Source: Phaeospirillum tilakii (GTDB taxonomy: Bacteria > Pseudomonadota > Alphaproteobacteria > Rhodospirillales > Magnetospirillaceae). From it: a stretch of 64,000 nt of DNA. The translations under genes and the position numbers were made by a program. Every line of letters starts with the position of its first letter. Within the stretch, counting starts at the first letter, position 1. The notes below the pieces were generated by a model. That model did not search any database, was not told where the DNA came from, and worked only from the letters and a program-made list of their open reading frames with translations. The stretch lies in assembly GCF_042683125.1 (NCBI RefSeq), contig NZ_JBHUIY010000006.1:1-64000 (forward strand). The letters run 5' to 3'. Below, in pieces: positions 6,264 to 14,814 of the stretch.

Positions 6264-7916
6264 ATGAGCGAGCGCGTTTATCTCTACGACACGACGCTGC
6301 GCGACGGAGCGCAGACGCAAGGCGTTGACTTCTCCGCTGCCGACAAGGCGCGGATCGCGCGCGAGCTGGACCGAATCGGCATCGATTACATCGAGGGCGG
6401 CTGGCCCAAGGCCAACGCCACCGACGACGCCTTCTTCGCCGATCCGCCCGCGTTCGAGCACGGCAAGCTGGCGGCGTTCGGGATGACCCGCCGCGCCGGC
6501 CGCTCGGCCGACAACGATCCCGGCCTGGGGGCGCTGCTGGTGACTCCGGCCCGGGTGGTCACCATGGTCGGCAAGAGCTGGGACTTCCAGGTCACCGTCG
6601 CGCTGGGGATCGACCTCGACGAAAACCTGCGGATGATCGGCGACTCGATCGCCCACGCCGCCCGCAAGGTCGATGAGGCCCTGTTCGACGCCGAGCATTT
6701 CTTCGACGGCTACAAGGCCAACCCCGATTACGCCCTGGCGGCGGTGAAGACCGCCTATCAGGCCGGCGCCCGCTGGGTGGTGCTGTGCGACACCAACGGC
6801 GGCACCCTGCCCGAGGAGATCGAGCGGATCGTCGGCGCGGTGATCGCCGCCGGCATCCCCGGCGACCATCTCGGCATCCACTGTCACAACGATTCGGAAA
6901 CCGCGGTCGCCAATTCGCTGGCGGCGGTGCGGGCCGGGGCGCGCCAGGTCCAGGGCACCCTCAACGGCCTGGGCGAGCGCTGCGGCAACGCCAATCTGGT
7001 GTCGATCCTGCCGGCGCTGATGCTGAAGATGGGGTTCGAGACCGGCGTCACCCCCGAGGGGCTGACCGGGCTCAAGCGGCTGTCGCGCCTGCTCGACGAG
7101 GTGCTCGACCGCGCCCCCCAGCGCGGCCAGCCCTATGTCGGCGCCTCGGCCTTCGCCCATAAGGGCGGGCTGCACGTCTCGGCGGTGGCGCGCGACCCGC
7201 GCTGTTACGAGCACATCGACCCCACCGCCGTCGGCAATCTGCGCCAGATCGTGGTGTCGGATCAGGCCGGCCGCTCCAACATCCTGGCCCGGATGAACGA
7301 GATCGGGGTCGATTTCGACGCGGTCAAGCGCGACGCCCTGGTCGAGGTGGTCGAGCGGATGCAGGTCGGCTTCGACCCGCATTCGGTCAGCGATCTGGTC
7401 GATCTGATCAAGAAGCTGGAGCATGAGGGCTACGCCTACGATCAGGCGGCGGCCAGCTTCGAGCTGCTGGTGCGGCGCGCTTTGGGCGAGGTGCCGGATT
7501 ATTTCCGCCTTCAGCGCTACCGGGTGATCGACGAACGCCGCCGCAACGCCCGGGGCGACTGGGTCACCCTGTCCGAGGCCACCGTCAAGGTCGCGGTCGG
7601 CGAGCACGAGCACATGGAGGTCGGCGAGGGCACCGGTCCGGTCCACGCCTTCGATGTCGCTCTGCGCAAGGTGCTGGTGGCGGTCTATCCCGAGCTGGCC
7701 GAGATGGAGCTGAAGGATTACCGGGTGCGGATCACCGAAAGCACCGCCGGCACCTGCGCCAAGACCCGGGTGACGATCGAGAGCGAGGACGGGCGCGGCC
7801 ATCGCTGGACCACCGTCGGCGTCCACACCAACGTGCTGGAAGCCTCGCTGGAGGCGTTGCAGGACGCCATCACCTTCATGCTGTTCCGCCTGCGCGACGT
7901 CGAGGTGCCGGAATGA
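6264..7916 (+). CDS. cimA: (R)-citramalate synthase
   Basis: This 550-residue protein belongs to the isopropylmalate/citramalate/homocitrate synthase family. It condenses acetyl-CoA with pyruvate to (R)-citramalate for isoleucine synthesis. The TIM-barrel start YDTTLRDGAQTQG (residues 8-20), the metal ligands H206 and H208 in HCHND, and LNGLGERCGN are visible. The C-terminal third (about 400-545) is the LeuA-type regulatory dimer domain that usually binds the end-product amino acid. The length fits the long CimA type rather than LeuA, but family assignment between citramalate and related synthases is by similarity. The stop overlaps trmJ by 4 nt (ATGA), implying translational coupling. Confidence 0.88.
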   Translation: MSERVYLYDTTLRDGAQTQGVDFSAADKARIARELDRIGIDYIEGGWPKANATDDAFFADPPAFEHGKLAAFGMTRRAGRSADNDPGLGALLVTPARVVTMVGKSWDFQVTVALGIDLDENLRMIGDSIAHAARKVDEALFDAEHFFDGYKANPDYALAAVKTAYQAGARWVVLCDTNGGTLPEEIERIVGAVIAAGIPGDHLGIHCHNDSETAVANSLAAVRAGARQVQGTLNGLGERCGNANLVSILPALMLKMGFETGVTPEGLTGLKRLSRLLDEVLDRAPQRGQPYVGASAFAHKGGLHVSAVARDPRCYEHIDPTAVGNLRQIVVSDQAGRSNILARMNEIGVDFDAVKRDALVEVVERMQVGFDPHSVSDLVDLIKKLEHEGYAYDQAAASFELLVRRALGEVPDYFRLQRYRVIDERRRNARGDWVTLSEATVKVAVGEHEHMEVGEGTGPVHAFDVALRKVLVAVYPELAEMELKDYRVRITESTAGTCAKTRVTIESEDGRGHRWTTVGVHTNVLEASLEALQDAITFMLFRLRDVEVPE

Positions 7917-8677
7917 GTGACGGGAGCGCGCCGGCGCTGGCGCCGGCGATCATCCTGGTCCGCCCGCAATTGTCGGAGAACATCGGCACCACCGCGCGGG
8001 CGATGCTCAATTGCGGCCTGACCGATCTGCGGCTGGTGGCGCCGCGCGAGGACTGGCTGTCCGACCGCGCCGTCGCCGCCGCCTCGGGCGCCGACCGGGT
8101 GTTGCTGGCGGCGCGGCGGTTCGACACCACCGCCGAGGCGGTGGCCGACCTGACCCGGGTGTGGGCCACCACCGCGCGCGACCGCTACATGGTCAAGCCG
8201 GTCGATACCCCGCGTCAGGCCGCCAATGTCATTCGCGGGCTCGAGGCCGAGGGCCAACGTTGCGGCGTGCTGTTCGGGCCGGAGCGGACCGGGCTCGAAA
8301 ATGACGACGTGGCGTTGGCCGACACCGTGCTGACCGTGCCGCTCAACCCGGATTACACCTCGCTCAACCTCGCCCAGGCGGTGCTGCTGATCGCCTATGA
8401 ATGGTATCAGGCCGAGGCACCGGACTCGCTGCCGGCGATGACCAAGGGCGCCCGCGACACCGGCCCGGCGCCGAAGGAAAAGCTGATCGCCTTCTTCGAG
8501 CATCTCGAACGCGAACTCGATGCCTGCGGCTTCCTGCGGGTGCCGGACAAGCGGCCGGTGATGATCCGCAACATCCGCAACATCTTCCAGCGCGCCCATC
8601 TGACCGGGCAGGAGATCCAGACCCTCCATGGGATCGTCCACGAGCTGGTGACCTTCCGGCTGCGCAAGGGCGCGTGA
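7913..8677 (+). CDS. trmJ: tRNA (cytidine/uridine-2'-O-)methyltransferase TrmJ-like (SPOUT)
   Basis: This 254-residue SPOUT methyltransferase uses S-adenosylmethionine to methylate the ribose of tRNA position 32 in characterised TrmJ proteins. Visible motifs are LVRPQLSENIGTTARAM near the N-terminus, CGVLFGPERTGLENDDV, and the trefoil-knot end VPLNPDYTSLNLAQAV. The C-terminal extension (after about residue 175) is the helical dimer/tRNA-binding tail typical of TrmJ. It overlaps cimA by four bases and is probably in its operon. It could be annotated more generally as a TrmH-family RNA methyltransferase. Confidence 0.85.
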   Translation: MSDGSAPALAPAIILVRPQLSENIGTTARAMLNCGLTDLRLVAPREDWLSDRAVAAASGADRVLLAARRFDTTAEAVADLTRVWATTARDRYMVKPVDTPRQAANVIRGLEAEGQRCGVLFGPERTGLENDDVALADTVLTVPLNPDYTSLNLAQAVLLIAYEWYQAEAPDSLPAMTKGARDTGPAPKEKLIAFFEHLERELDACGFLRVPDKRPVMIRNIRNIFQRAHLTGQEIQTLHGIVHELVTFRLRKGA

Positions 8678-8700
8678 CAAGGCGGCGGGGCTGACGCCTG

Positions 8701-8863
8701 TGGGCTCCGCCCACCCCCGCCAAGGGCCGCAAGGCCCTTGGAACCCATTAATGGTCGGGCACGGAAAGGCCGGTCAGCTTGGGCGCGAGCGTTGGTCGCG
8801 CGAAGAACAAGGAAAGGGTTCCAAGGGCCTTGCGGCCCTTGGCGGGTGCGGGCAGAGCCCGCG
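8701..8863. repeat. Composite GC-rich palindromic repeat (two arms and a spacer)
   Basis: A left arm has TGGGCTCCGCCCA then CCAAGGGCC-GCAA-GGCCCTTGG (8720-8741). A right arm has CCAAGGGCC-TTGC-GGCCCTTGG (8821-8842) followed by a CGGGCAGAGCCCG hairpin. The arms face each other across about 80 bp. The same arms and a shortened, inverted spacer recur at 14581-14706, and single arms occur elsewhere in the window. It behaves like a REP/BIME-type dispersed element and could also stop transcription from trmJ. Confidence 0.7.
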
Positions 8864-8882
8864 CAAGCAGACGGGGGAGCGG

Positions 8883-9149
8883 ATGCGGACCATTCTGATC
8901 CTCGGCATGCATCGCAGCGGCACCAGTTGCCTGACCGGGATGCTGGAACAGGCCGGCCTGCCGCTCGGCGAGGTCAACACCGTCAGCCGCCACAACCGCA
9001 AGGGCAACCGCGAGAACAACGAGGTGATGCGCCTCAACGACGCGGTGCTGGCGGCCAGCGGCGGCCGCTGGGACCAGCCCCCGCCGGCCTTGTGCTGGGA
9101 CGACCTCCACCGCGCCGAGCGTGAAACGCTACCACCCGCCCACCCCTGA
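8883..9149 (+). pseudogene. Truncated sulfotransferase-family protein
   Basis: The ATG follows GGGGAG. The first 80 residues are clearly the start of a P-loop sulfotransferase: RTILILGMHRSGTSCLTGML (the PAPS 5'-phosphosulfate loop), then GLPLGEV and a QPP-x-LCWDDLHRAER region. The frame stops after 88 residues, whereas such enzymes are typically 200-300 residues, and no continuation was found in other frames downstream. The 3' part has been deleted or replaced, with tail-collar genes beginning 245 bp later. A repeat element lies just upstream. Confidence 0.7.
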
Positions 9150-9394
9150 GCCCCATCACCGCCCCCGGAACCGGGAAACAAAAGGTGACCGATTCCTTTC
9201 GCTGGGGATCGGGTGTCAACCCCATACCTTACGATGATAATAAAGACCGATAGACAACCTTAGGGTTGATCCGGGTTTGACTCGGATCATGGGTTGAGGC
9301 CATACTAAATTACCTTCAGTAGCTGACTGAAAGACAGCATCAACCAGGATGCCGCCTCGCGGAAGGCTTATGACCTAATGGAATGGAGGGTCTT
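9150..9394 (+). promoter_or_regulatory. Upstream region of the tail-collar gene cluster
   Basis: This 245-bp gap is noticeably less GC-rich than its flanks. It holds a 7-bp hairpin (TGATCCG at 9268-9274 pairing with CGGATCA at 9283-9289) and other small inverted repeats. No tRNA or ORF is seen. It probably carries the promoter for the three tail-collar genes, whose first ATG (9395) has GGAGGG 5 nt upstream. Confidence 0.4.
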
Positions 9395-9925
9395 ATGGCG
9401 GAACCATTTCTTGGCGAAGTCAAGCTTTTCGGCTTCGGCCGCATTCCCCGGGGATGGGCGCCCTGTGACGGTTCGTTGTTGCAGATCCGGTACTTTCAGG
9501 CGCTGTTCTCTCTGATTGGAACAACCTACGGCGGTGACGGCAAGACGACCTTCGGGGTTCCCGACCTGCGCGGTCGGGTGGCGATTGGCGCGAGTTCGAC
9601 CTCGCCAAGTGATCCGACCCACCTCGGCGCCGCCAGCGGTCAGGAAGGGGTGGTGCTGGTCGCCAACAACATCCCCGCCCACAACCACCATTTCATGGTC
9701 AGCGTCAATGCCGGCAACGCCACCGGGGTCGCCGACGCGGTCTATGCCTCGCCCCAAACGCCGTCGCCGGAAAACCTGTATGGGCCTCCATCGACCCCGA
9801 TGGTGACGATCGGCGCCAATTCGCTCCAATCCGCCGGGGGGTCCGCTCCCCACCAAAACATGCAGCCCTACACCGTCCTGACCTACTGCATCGCGGTCCA
9901 AGGCGTCTATCCCACCCGTCCCTGA
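9395..9925 (+). CDS. Phage tail-collar domain protein (MdpB-like), copy 1
   Basis: ATG 9395 is preferred to 9383 because GGAGGG lies 5-10 nt before it. The product has 176 residues. It begins FLGEVKLFGFGRIPRGWAPC and continues with FSLIGTTYGGDG-TTFGVPDLRGRV, the tail-collar domain signature, then NNIPAHNHH, and ends with a conserved PYTVLTYCIAVQGVYP strand. Such proteins occur as tandem sets in bacterial chromosomes and resemble short tail fibres; the secreted ones have no proven role. No signal peptide is visible. Two paralogues follow in the same direction. Confidence 0.85.
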   Translation: MAEPFLGEVKLFGFGRIPRGWAPCDGSLLQIRYFQALFSLIGTTYGGDGKTTFGVPDLRGRVAIGASSTSPSDPTHLGAASGQEGVVLVANNIPAHNHHFMVSVNAGNATGVADAVYASPQTPSPENLYGPPSTPMVTIGANSLQSAGGSAPHQNMQPYTVLTYCIAVQGVYPTRP

Positions 9926-9952
9926 GCGATTCGGATAAGTAAGGAGAACGAA

Positions 9953-10492
9953 ATGGCGGATTCTTTCATCGGCGAAATCCGAATGTTCGCGGGTTCCTAC
10001 GCCCCCCAGGGTTGGCTGCTGTGCGACGGCACGACCTACCAGGCTCAGTCCTATCAGGCCCTGTTTTCCCTGATCGCGGGGTTGTTCGGCGGCAACGGCA
10101 CCACCACCTTCGCGGTTCCCAATCTCTGCGGCAACGCGGCAGTCGGCAGCGGCCAGGGCCCCGGCCTCACCAACCGGGTCCTGGCGGCAACCGGCGGGGT
10201 GGAGCAGGTCTCCCTGACCGAGGCCAACTTCCCCTCCCACACCCACGCCCTCAACTGTTCGAGCAGCCTCGCGACCCAAGGCGTCCCCAACCAGACACTG
10301 GCCCTGGCCAGGGTCGCCGACACCCTGCATCTCTATGGCGACACCAGCCAGGGAACGGACGGGACCAGGTTCTTCAACGCCGCCGCGATCACGACCTCGG
10401 TTGGCGGCAACCTGCCACATGACAACATGATGCCGTCGATCGCGGTCAATTACATCATTTGCTGGAACGGGATCTTCCCGAACTTCAACTGA
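9953..10492 (+). CDS. Phage tail-collar domain protein (MdpB-like), copy 2
   Basis: This 179-residue paralogue sits 27 bp downstream of copy 1, with AAGGAG before the ATG. It begins DSFIGEIRMFAGSYAPQGWL and shows LFSLIAGLFGGNG-TTFAVPNL, NFPSHTHAL and the terminal NYIICWNGIFP. The three copies share the fold start and end but diverge in the middle, which suggests heteromeric assembly rather than recent duplication. No transmembrane or signal segment is seen. Confidence 0.85.
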   Translation: MADSFIGEIRMFAGSYAPQGWLLCDGTTYQAQSYQALFSLIAGLFGGNGTTTFAVPNLCGNAAVGSGQGPGLTNRVLAATGGVEQVSLTEANFPSHTHALNCSSSLATQGVPNQTLALARVADTLHLYGDTSQGTDGTRFFNAAAITTSVGGNLPHDNMMPSIAVNYIICWNGIFPNFN

Positions 10493-10551
10493 TTGATCCT
10501 GGCGCGACGCACGCGCCGGATCCTGGCGACAATGAAGAAAGGTGATCCGTC

Positions 10552-11124
10552 ATGAGCGATCCATTTATTGGGGAAATCCGGCTTTTCGCCAACATTTTTG
10601 TCCCGGATGGCTGGCTGCTCTGCGCTGGTCAGACCCTGACCATCGCCCAGTATCAGAGCCTGTTCATGGTGATCGGGAACATCTATGGCGGCGATGGGAT
10701 CAACAATTTCAAGTTGCCCAATTTCACCGGCCGGACCGGAATCGGGGTGGGGCAGGCCTCCAACGGGCGGGGAATGACCAGCTACCCATTGGGGGCCACC
10801 CCGGGCGAAGCCAGCCTTGCCCTGGACATCACCATGCTGCCGAGCCATACCCACGGGCTCGAAAAGCTCAACCCGGTGCGAGGCAACGACCAGAAAACCG
10901 CCGCCCCACTGAACTCGTCGAACCTTGACGCGCTGACGGCCGCGAGCAACAACGCGCCGCGCTATGCCAATCTCAGCCCGCCCGCGGATCTGGTGCCGCT
11001 GGCGGACAACGTCATCGGTCCGTTCGGGGCGGCACAGGGGGTCGTCGCCCACGAAAACCGCCAGCCCAATCTGGCGCTGTTCCATGGCATCGCCTACGCG
11101 GGAATCTATCCGGCCCGGCCCTGA
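10552..11124 (+). CDS. Phage tail-collar domain protein (MdpB-like), copy 3
   Basis: This 190-residue paralogue starts at ATG 10552 after AAAGGTG. It opens DPFIGEIRLFANIFVPDGWL, followed by LFMVIGNIYGGDG and FKLPNFTGRTGIGVG, a MLPSHTHGLEKL segment, and ends FHGIAYAGIYP. It closes the tandem set; a long imperfect hairpin follows. The closest copy cannot be ranked by eye. The function is as unknown as for the other two, with a role as surface or extracellular fibre parts a reasonable guess. Confidence 0.85.
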   Translation: MSDPFIGEIRLFANIFVPDGWLLCAGQTLTIAQYQSLFMVIGNIYGGDGINNFKLPNFTGRTGIGVGQASNGRGMTSYPLGATPGEASLALDITMLPSHTHGLEKLNPVRGNDQKTAAPLNSSNLDALTAASNNAPRYANLSPPADLVPLADNVIGPFGAAQGVVAHENRQPNLALFHGIAYAGIYPARP

Positions 11125-11388
11125 CGGTGGCGCCGGCGTTCCATCCGGCGGGGCTTCAGACCAAGCCGGGGTGAGGGTCACCCGACGCCGCCTGGTTTCA
11201 GCCCCGCCTTCGCTTTTCCGGCCGACACGGTTTCCGCGCGCGCCCAGACAGGGCTTGTCGTCATCCGGCGAGCGATTATGATTTTGCCGTCGCCCGGATT
11301 CCGGTCGCCCCAACCGGAGTTTCGTCACGATGATCAGCCCGCCCGCCCCGCCCCCGCCTGTCCCGGCGCGCGGGGCCATGGTGCGGCG
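11125..11388 (+). terminator. Terminator-like hairpin after the tail-collar cluster
   Basis: GGCGGGGCT (11147-11155) pairs with AGCCCCGCC (11200-11208); adjoining bases (CAGACCAAG / CCTGGTTTC) extend the pairing imperfectly, and TTCGCTTTTCC follows. The rest of this 264-bp gap shows no gene. An upstream ATG at 11278 in the frame of the next gene is not favoured. Confidence 0.45.
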
Positions 11389-12081
11389 ATGGGCGTGACG
11401 CTCTACAGCCTGCTGCTGCCGGACGACCGCGCGGTCGATCCGGCGTGGCGGGGGCTGCTGGCGCCGGAAGAACGGGCCCGTGCCGACCGTTTCCGCCGCG
11501 CCGCCGACCGTCAGTCCTTCACCGCCGCCCACGCCCTCGCCCGGCTGGCGCTGGGCCGGGCGCTGGGCCTGGATCCGGCCGGATTGACCTTCACCGCCAC
11601 CGCCAAGGGCAAGCCGGTGCTGTGCGGCGGCCCGGTCCGGCTCGATTTCAGCCTCAGCCACGCCGAGGGCGCGGTGGCGGTGGCGCTGGCGCCGGGCGAG
11701 GTCGGCGTCGATGTCGAGACCCTGCGCCGGATCGAGATCGATCAGGCCCTGGCCGAAACCGCGTTGGGCGCCGCCGCCGCCGCCCGCCTCGGCCCCGACC
11801 CCAGCAGCCCGGCCTGGCGGGCCGGGTTCCTGGCCGCCTGGACCGCGCGCGAGGCGGCGCTGAAGGCGGCCGGGCTCGGCCTGACCGCGCCGATGAGCGG
11901 GATCCGCATCGCCGGCGCCACCGCCACCTTCGGCCATCTGCGCTGGCGCCTGTGGCAGAGCCCCCTGCCGCCCGACCATCATCTCGCCGCCGCCTGGAGC
12001 GGCACCCCCGGCCTGTCCCATCATCCGCTCGATCCCGCCGCCTTCACCGCCTGGTGCCGTGGCGCCGCGCCGCCGCGCTGA
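11389..12081 (+). CDS. Sfp/HetI-type 4'-phosphopantetheinyl transferase
   Basis: ATG 11389 gives 230 residues, a normal length for Sfp-type enzymes; the longer open frame from 11278 adds only Pro-rich sequence. Family motifs are RADRFRRAADRQSFTAAHAL, FSLSHAEGAVAVAL, GVDVETLRR with the Mg2+-binding Asp, and FLAAWTAREAALKAAGLGL (the W-x-x-KEA-like motif, here with R for K). The enzyme transfers 4'-phosphopantetheine from CoA to carrier proteins. No polyketide, NRPS or carrier gene lies nearby, so its partner is unknown. Confidence 0.8.
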   Translation: MGVTLYSLLLPDDRAVDPAWRGLLAPEERARADRFRRAADRQSFTAAHALARLALGRALGLDPAGLTFTATAKGKPVLCGGPVRLDFSLSHAEGAVAVALAPGEVGVDVETLRRIEIDQALAETALGAAAAARLGPDPSSPAWRAGFLAAWTAREAALKAAGLGLTAPMSGIRIAGATATFGHLRWRLWQSPLPPDHHLAAAWSGTPGLSHHPLDPAAFTAWCRGAAPPR

Positions 12082-12300
12082 GCGGCGACGCCGGCACGAC
12101 CGTTGACGCGGAAAGAATTGCCGCCCCGCCAGGGTTAGGCGCGGACCGCGCCGCCGCCGTGGCAAATGGTGGAAAATAACAAAATCAGCCGGCACGACGT
12201 GCTTTTATGACCGAAAAGCGGTTCCGACCCCTGTATCCGGCATATATACTGCGGCGGTACCTGCATTCACGGCCGGATCGTTCGAAAGGGAGGATCTGTC

Positions 12301-14358
12301 ATGGGGTCATCCGTCACAAAAGTAGGCTGGGGCATCGTCGCCGCGCTGGGCGCGCTGGCGCTGGGGGTGATCGCCCTGCATCGGGGCGAGACCATCAACG
12401 CGCTGTGGCTGGTGATGGCCGCGGTCTGTCTCTACCTGATCGCCTTCCGTTTCTATGGCCTGTTCCTCGGCCACCGGGTGATGGGGATCGATCCGGCCCG
12501 ACCCACCCCGGCGGTGCGGCGCAATGACGGGCTCGATTACGTCCCCACCAACCGTGTCGTGCTGTTCGGCCACCATTTCGCCGCCATCGCCGGGGCCGGG
12601 CCGCTGGTCGGGCCGGTGCTGGCGGCGCAGATGGGCTATCTGCCCGGCACGCTGTGGATCCTGGCCGGGGTGGTGTTCGCCGGCGCGGTGCAGGATTCGA
12701 TGGTGCTGTTCATGTCGGTGCGACGGGACGGCCGTTCGCTCGGCGACATGATCCGCGCCGAACTCGGGCCGGTGCCGGGGGCGATCGCCCTGGTCGGGGT
12801 GCTGATGATCATGACCATCATCCTCGCCGTGCTGGCGCTGGTGGTGGTCAAGGCGCTGGCCGGCAGCCCGTGGGGCACCTTCACCGTGATCGCCACCCTG
12901 CCGATCGCGGTGCTGATGGGGCTGTATGGCCGCTTCGTCCGGCCCGGCCGGATCGGCGAGATGAGCGTGATCGGCTTCGTCCTGCTGTTCGCCGCGCTGG
13001 TCTATGGCCGCACCGTGGCCGAGACGCCGGAACTGGCCAACCTGTTCAGCTTCCGCGCCGAAACCATGGCGCTGATGCTGATCGGCTACGGCTTCGTCGC
13101 CTCGGTGCTGCCGGTGTGGCTGCTGCTGGCCCCGCGTGATTATCTCTCGACCTTCCTCAAGATCGGCACCATCGCCGGCCTCGCCATCGGCATCCTGGTG
13201 GTGCTGCCCGACCTCAAGATGCCGGCGGTGACCCGCTTCGTCGATGGCAGTGGCCCGGTGTTCGCCGGCGCGCTGTTCCCGTTCCTGTTCATCACCATCG
13301 CCTGCGGCGCGGTGTCGGGCTTCCATGCCCTGATCTCGTCCGGCACCACCCCCAAGATGATCGAGAGCGAGGGCCAGATCCCGCTGATCGGCTATGGCGG
13401 GATGCTGATGGAAAGCTTCGTCGCGGTGATGGCGATGGTCGCCGCCAGCGTGCTGGAGCCCGGCCTCTATTTCGCGATGAACAGCCCGGCGGCCAAGATC
13501 GGCACCGACGCGCTCCAGGCCGCCCAGACCATCGCCTCGTGGGGCTTCGTCGTCACCCCCGAGATGCTGACCGAAGCCGCCCGCGACGTCGGCGAGACCA
13601 CCATCCTGTCGCGCGCCGGCGGCGCCCCCACTTTGGCGGTGGGGATGGCCCACATCTTCTCCGGGGTGATCGGCGGCAAGGCGATGATGGCGTTCTGGTA
13701 CCATTTCGCCATCCTGTTCGAGGCCCTGTTCATCCTCACCACCGTCGATGCCGGCACCCGCGCCGCCCGCTTCATGGTGCAGGACATGATCGGCGCCGCG
13801 ATCCCGTCGTTCCGCCAGACCCGCAACTGGGCCAACAACCTGATCGCCACCGCCATCGCCGTCTCGCTGTGGGGCTACATCCTCTATGTCGGGGTGATCG
13901 ACCCGCTGGGCGGCATCAACACCCTGTGGCCGCTGTTCGGCATCGCCAACCAGATGCTGGCCGGCATCGCTCTGACCCTGGCCACCGCCGTGCTGTTCAA
14001 GATGAAGCGGCAGCGCTTCGCCTGGGCCACCGCGGTGCCCGCCGTCTGGCTGCTGATCTGCACCCTGACCGCCGGGTTCGAGAAGGCGTTCCACCCCAAC
14101 CCGGCGATCGGCTTCTTCGCCCAGGCCGACAAGTTCGGCTCGGCCCTGGCCGAGGGCAAGGTGATCGCCCCGGCCAAGAGCCTCGACCAGATGAGCCAGA
14201 TCGCCTTCAACGCCCAGCTCGACGGGGCGATCACCCTCGCCCTGCTCGGTCTGGTGGTGGCGATGCTGGGCTACGGGGTGGCGATCATCCGCCGCGCCGC
14301 CGCCGACCCCCGCCCCAGCGCGGTCGAGATCGGCGCCCCGGAGGCCGGCCGTGTTTGA
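12301..14358 (+). CDS. cstA: Carbon starvation protein CstA (pyruvate/peptide transporter), copy 1
   Basis: This 685-residue membrane protein of the CstA family starts at ATG 12301 with GGGAGGA upstream. It shows the family signatures TNRVVLFGHHFAAIAGAGPLVGP and FHALISSGTTPK (residues split here), plus VDAGTRAARFMVQD and WPLFGIANQMLA. About 16-18 membrane segments are expected. Characterised members (CstA, BtsT) import pyruvate or peptides when carbon is limited. Its last 8 bases overlap the small ybdD-like gene. A second cstA follows immediately. Confidence 0.92.
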   Translation: MGSSVTKVGWGIVAALGALALGVIALHRGETINALWLVMAAVCLYLIAFRFYGLFLGHRVMGIDPARPTPAVRRNDGLDYVPTNRVVLFGHHFAAIAGAGPLVGPVLAAQMGYLPGTLWILAGVVFAGAVQDSMVLFMSVRRDGRSLGDMIRAELGPVPGAIALVGVLMIMTIILAVLALVVVKALAGSPWGTFTVIATLPIAVLMGLYGRFVRPGRIGEMSVIGFVLLFAALVYGRTVAETPELANLFSFRAETMALMLIGYGFVASVLPVWLLLAPRDYLSTFLKIGTIAGLAIGILVVLPDLKMPAVTRFVDGSGPVFAGALFPFLFITIACGAVSGFHALISSGTTPKMIESEGQIPLIGYGGMLMESFVAVMAMVAASVLEPGLYFAMNSPAAKIGTDALQAAQTIASWGFVVTPEMLTEAARDVGETTILSRAGGAPTLAVGMAHIFSGVIGGKAMMAFWYHFAILFEALFILTTVDAGTRAARFMVQDMIGAAIPSFRQTRNWANNLIATAIAVSLWGYILYVGVIDPLGGINTLWPLFGIANQMLAGIALTLATAVLFKMKRQRFAWATAVPAVWLLICTLTAGFEKAFHPNPAIGFFAQADKFGSALAEGKVIAPAKSLDQMSQIAFNAQLDGAITLALLGLVVAMLGYGVAIIRRAAADPRPSAVEIGAPEAGRV

Positions 14359-14542
14359 CCTCAAGGCCGCCGCCCGGATCCTGCGCCAGGCCGGGCGGCT
14401 GATGGTCGGCGTGCCCGATTACGATGCCTACGTCATCCACCAGATGACCCAGCATCCCGACGCGCCGATCATGAGCTACGAGGAATTCTTCCGCGACCGC
14501 CAGCAGGCCCGCTATGGCGGCGGGGTCGCCCGCTGCTGCTGA
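14351..14542 (+). CDS. YbdD/YjiX-family small protein (CstA partner)
   Basis: A GTG start inside the cstA end gives 63 residues. It matches the YbdD/YjiX (DUF466) family: RILRQAGRLMVGVPDYDAYV followed by HMTQ-like HQMTQHPDAPIMSYEEFFRDRQQARYG (shown in part). These small proteins are encoded right after cstA or btsT in many bacteria and are thought to be needed for transporter function. Only copy 1 of cstA keeps this partner. The C-terminus RYGGGVARCC is typical of the family. Confidence 0.85.
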   Translation: MFDLKAAARILRQAGRLMVGVPDYDAYVIHQMTQHPDAPIMSYEEFFRDRQQARYGGGVARCC

Positions 14543-14580
14543 TCCCTCCCGGCCGGGGTCCCCACGCGCCCCGGCCTTGC

Positions 14581-14706
14581 GCGGGCTCTGCCCGCACCCG
14601 CCAAGGGCCGCAAGGCCCTTGGATCCCTTTCCTTGCCCTTCGCGCGGCCAACAACCAATGGGTTCCAAGGGCCTTGCGGCCCTTGGCGGGGGTGGGCAGA
14701 GCCCAC
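14581..14706. repeat. Composite palindromic repeat between the two cstA genes
   Basis: A left arm (14581-14622: GCGGGCTCTGCCCGC then CCAAGGGCC-GCAA-GGCCCTTGG) and a right arm (14665-14706: the inverse, ending GTGGGCAGAGCCCAC) flank a spacer with ATCCCTTTCCTTGCCCTTCG. The spacer is a shortened, inverted version of the spacer in the 8701-8863 element. Its place between near-identical genes makes it a candidate for involvement in the duplication, or simply a terminator after ybdD. Confidence 0.7.
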
Positions 14707-14814
14707 ATCCCCCGCGTCCGATTGTGACAAAATGGCGGCGCGGGCCGGTCGGGATCGATATAGTGCGATCGGTTGATCATCGAGCCGACGGCTCGCGCGG
14801 AGGGTCCGGGGGGA

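Noticed and set aside
4218..7826. Minus-strand frames of 655 and 522 codons over the SBF-like gene and cimA
   Set aside because: No motifs, wrong composition, and the plus-strand genes are certain.
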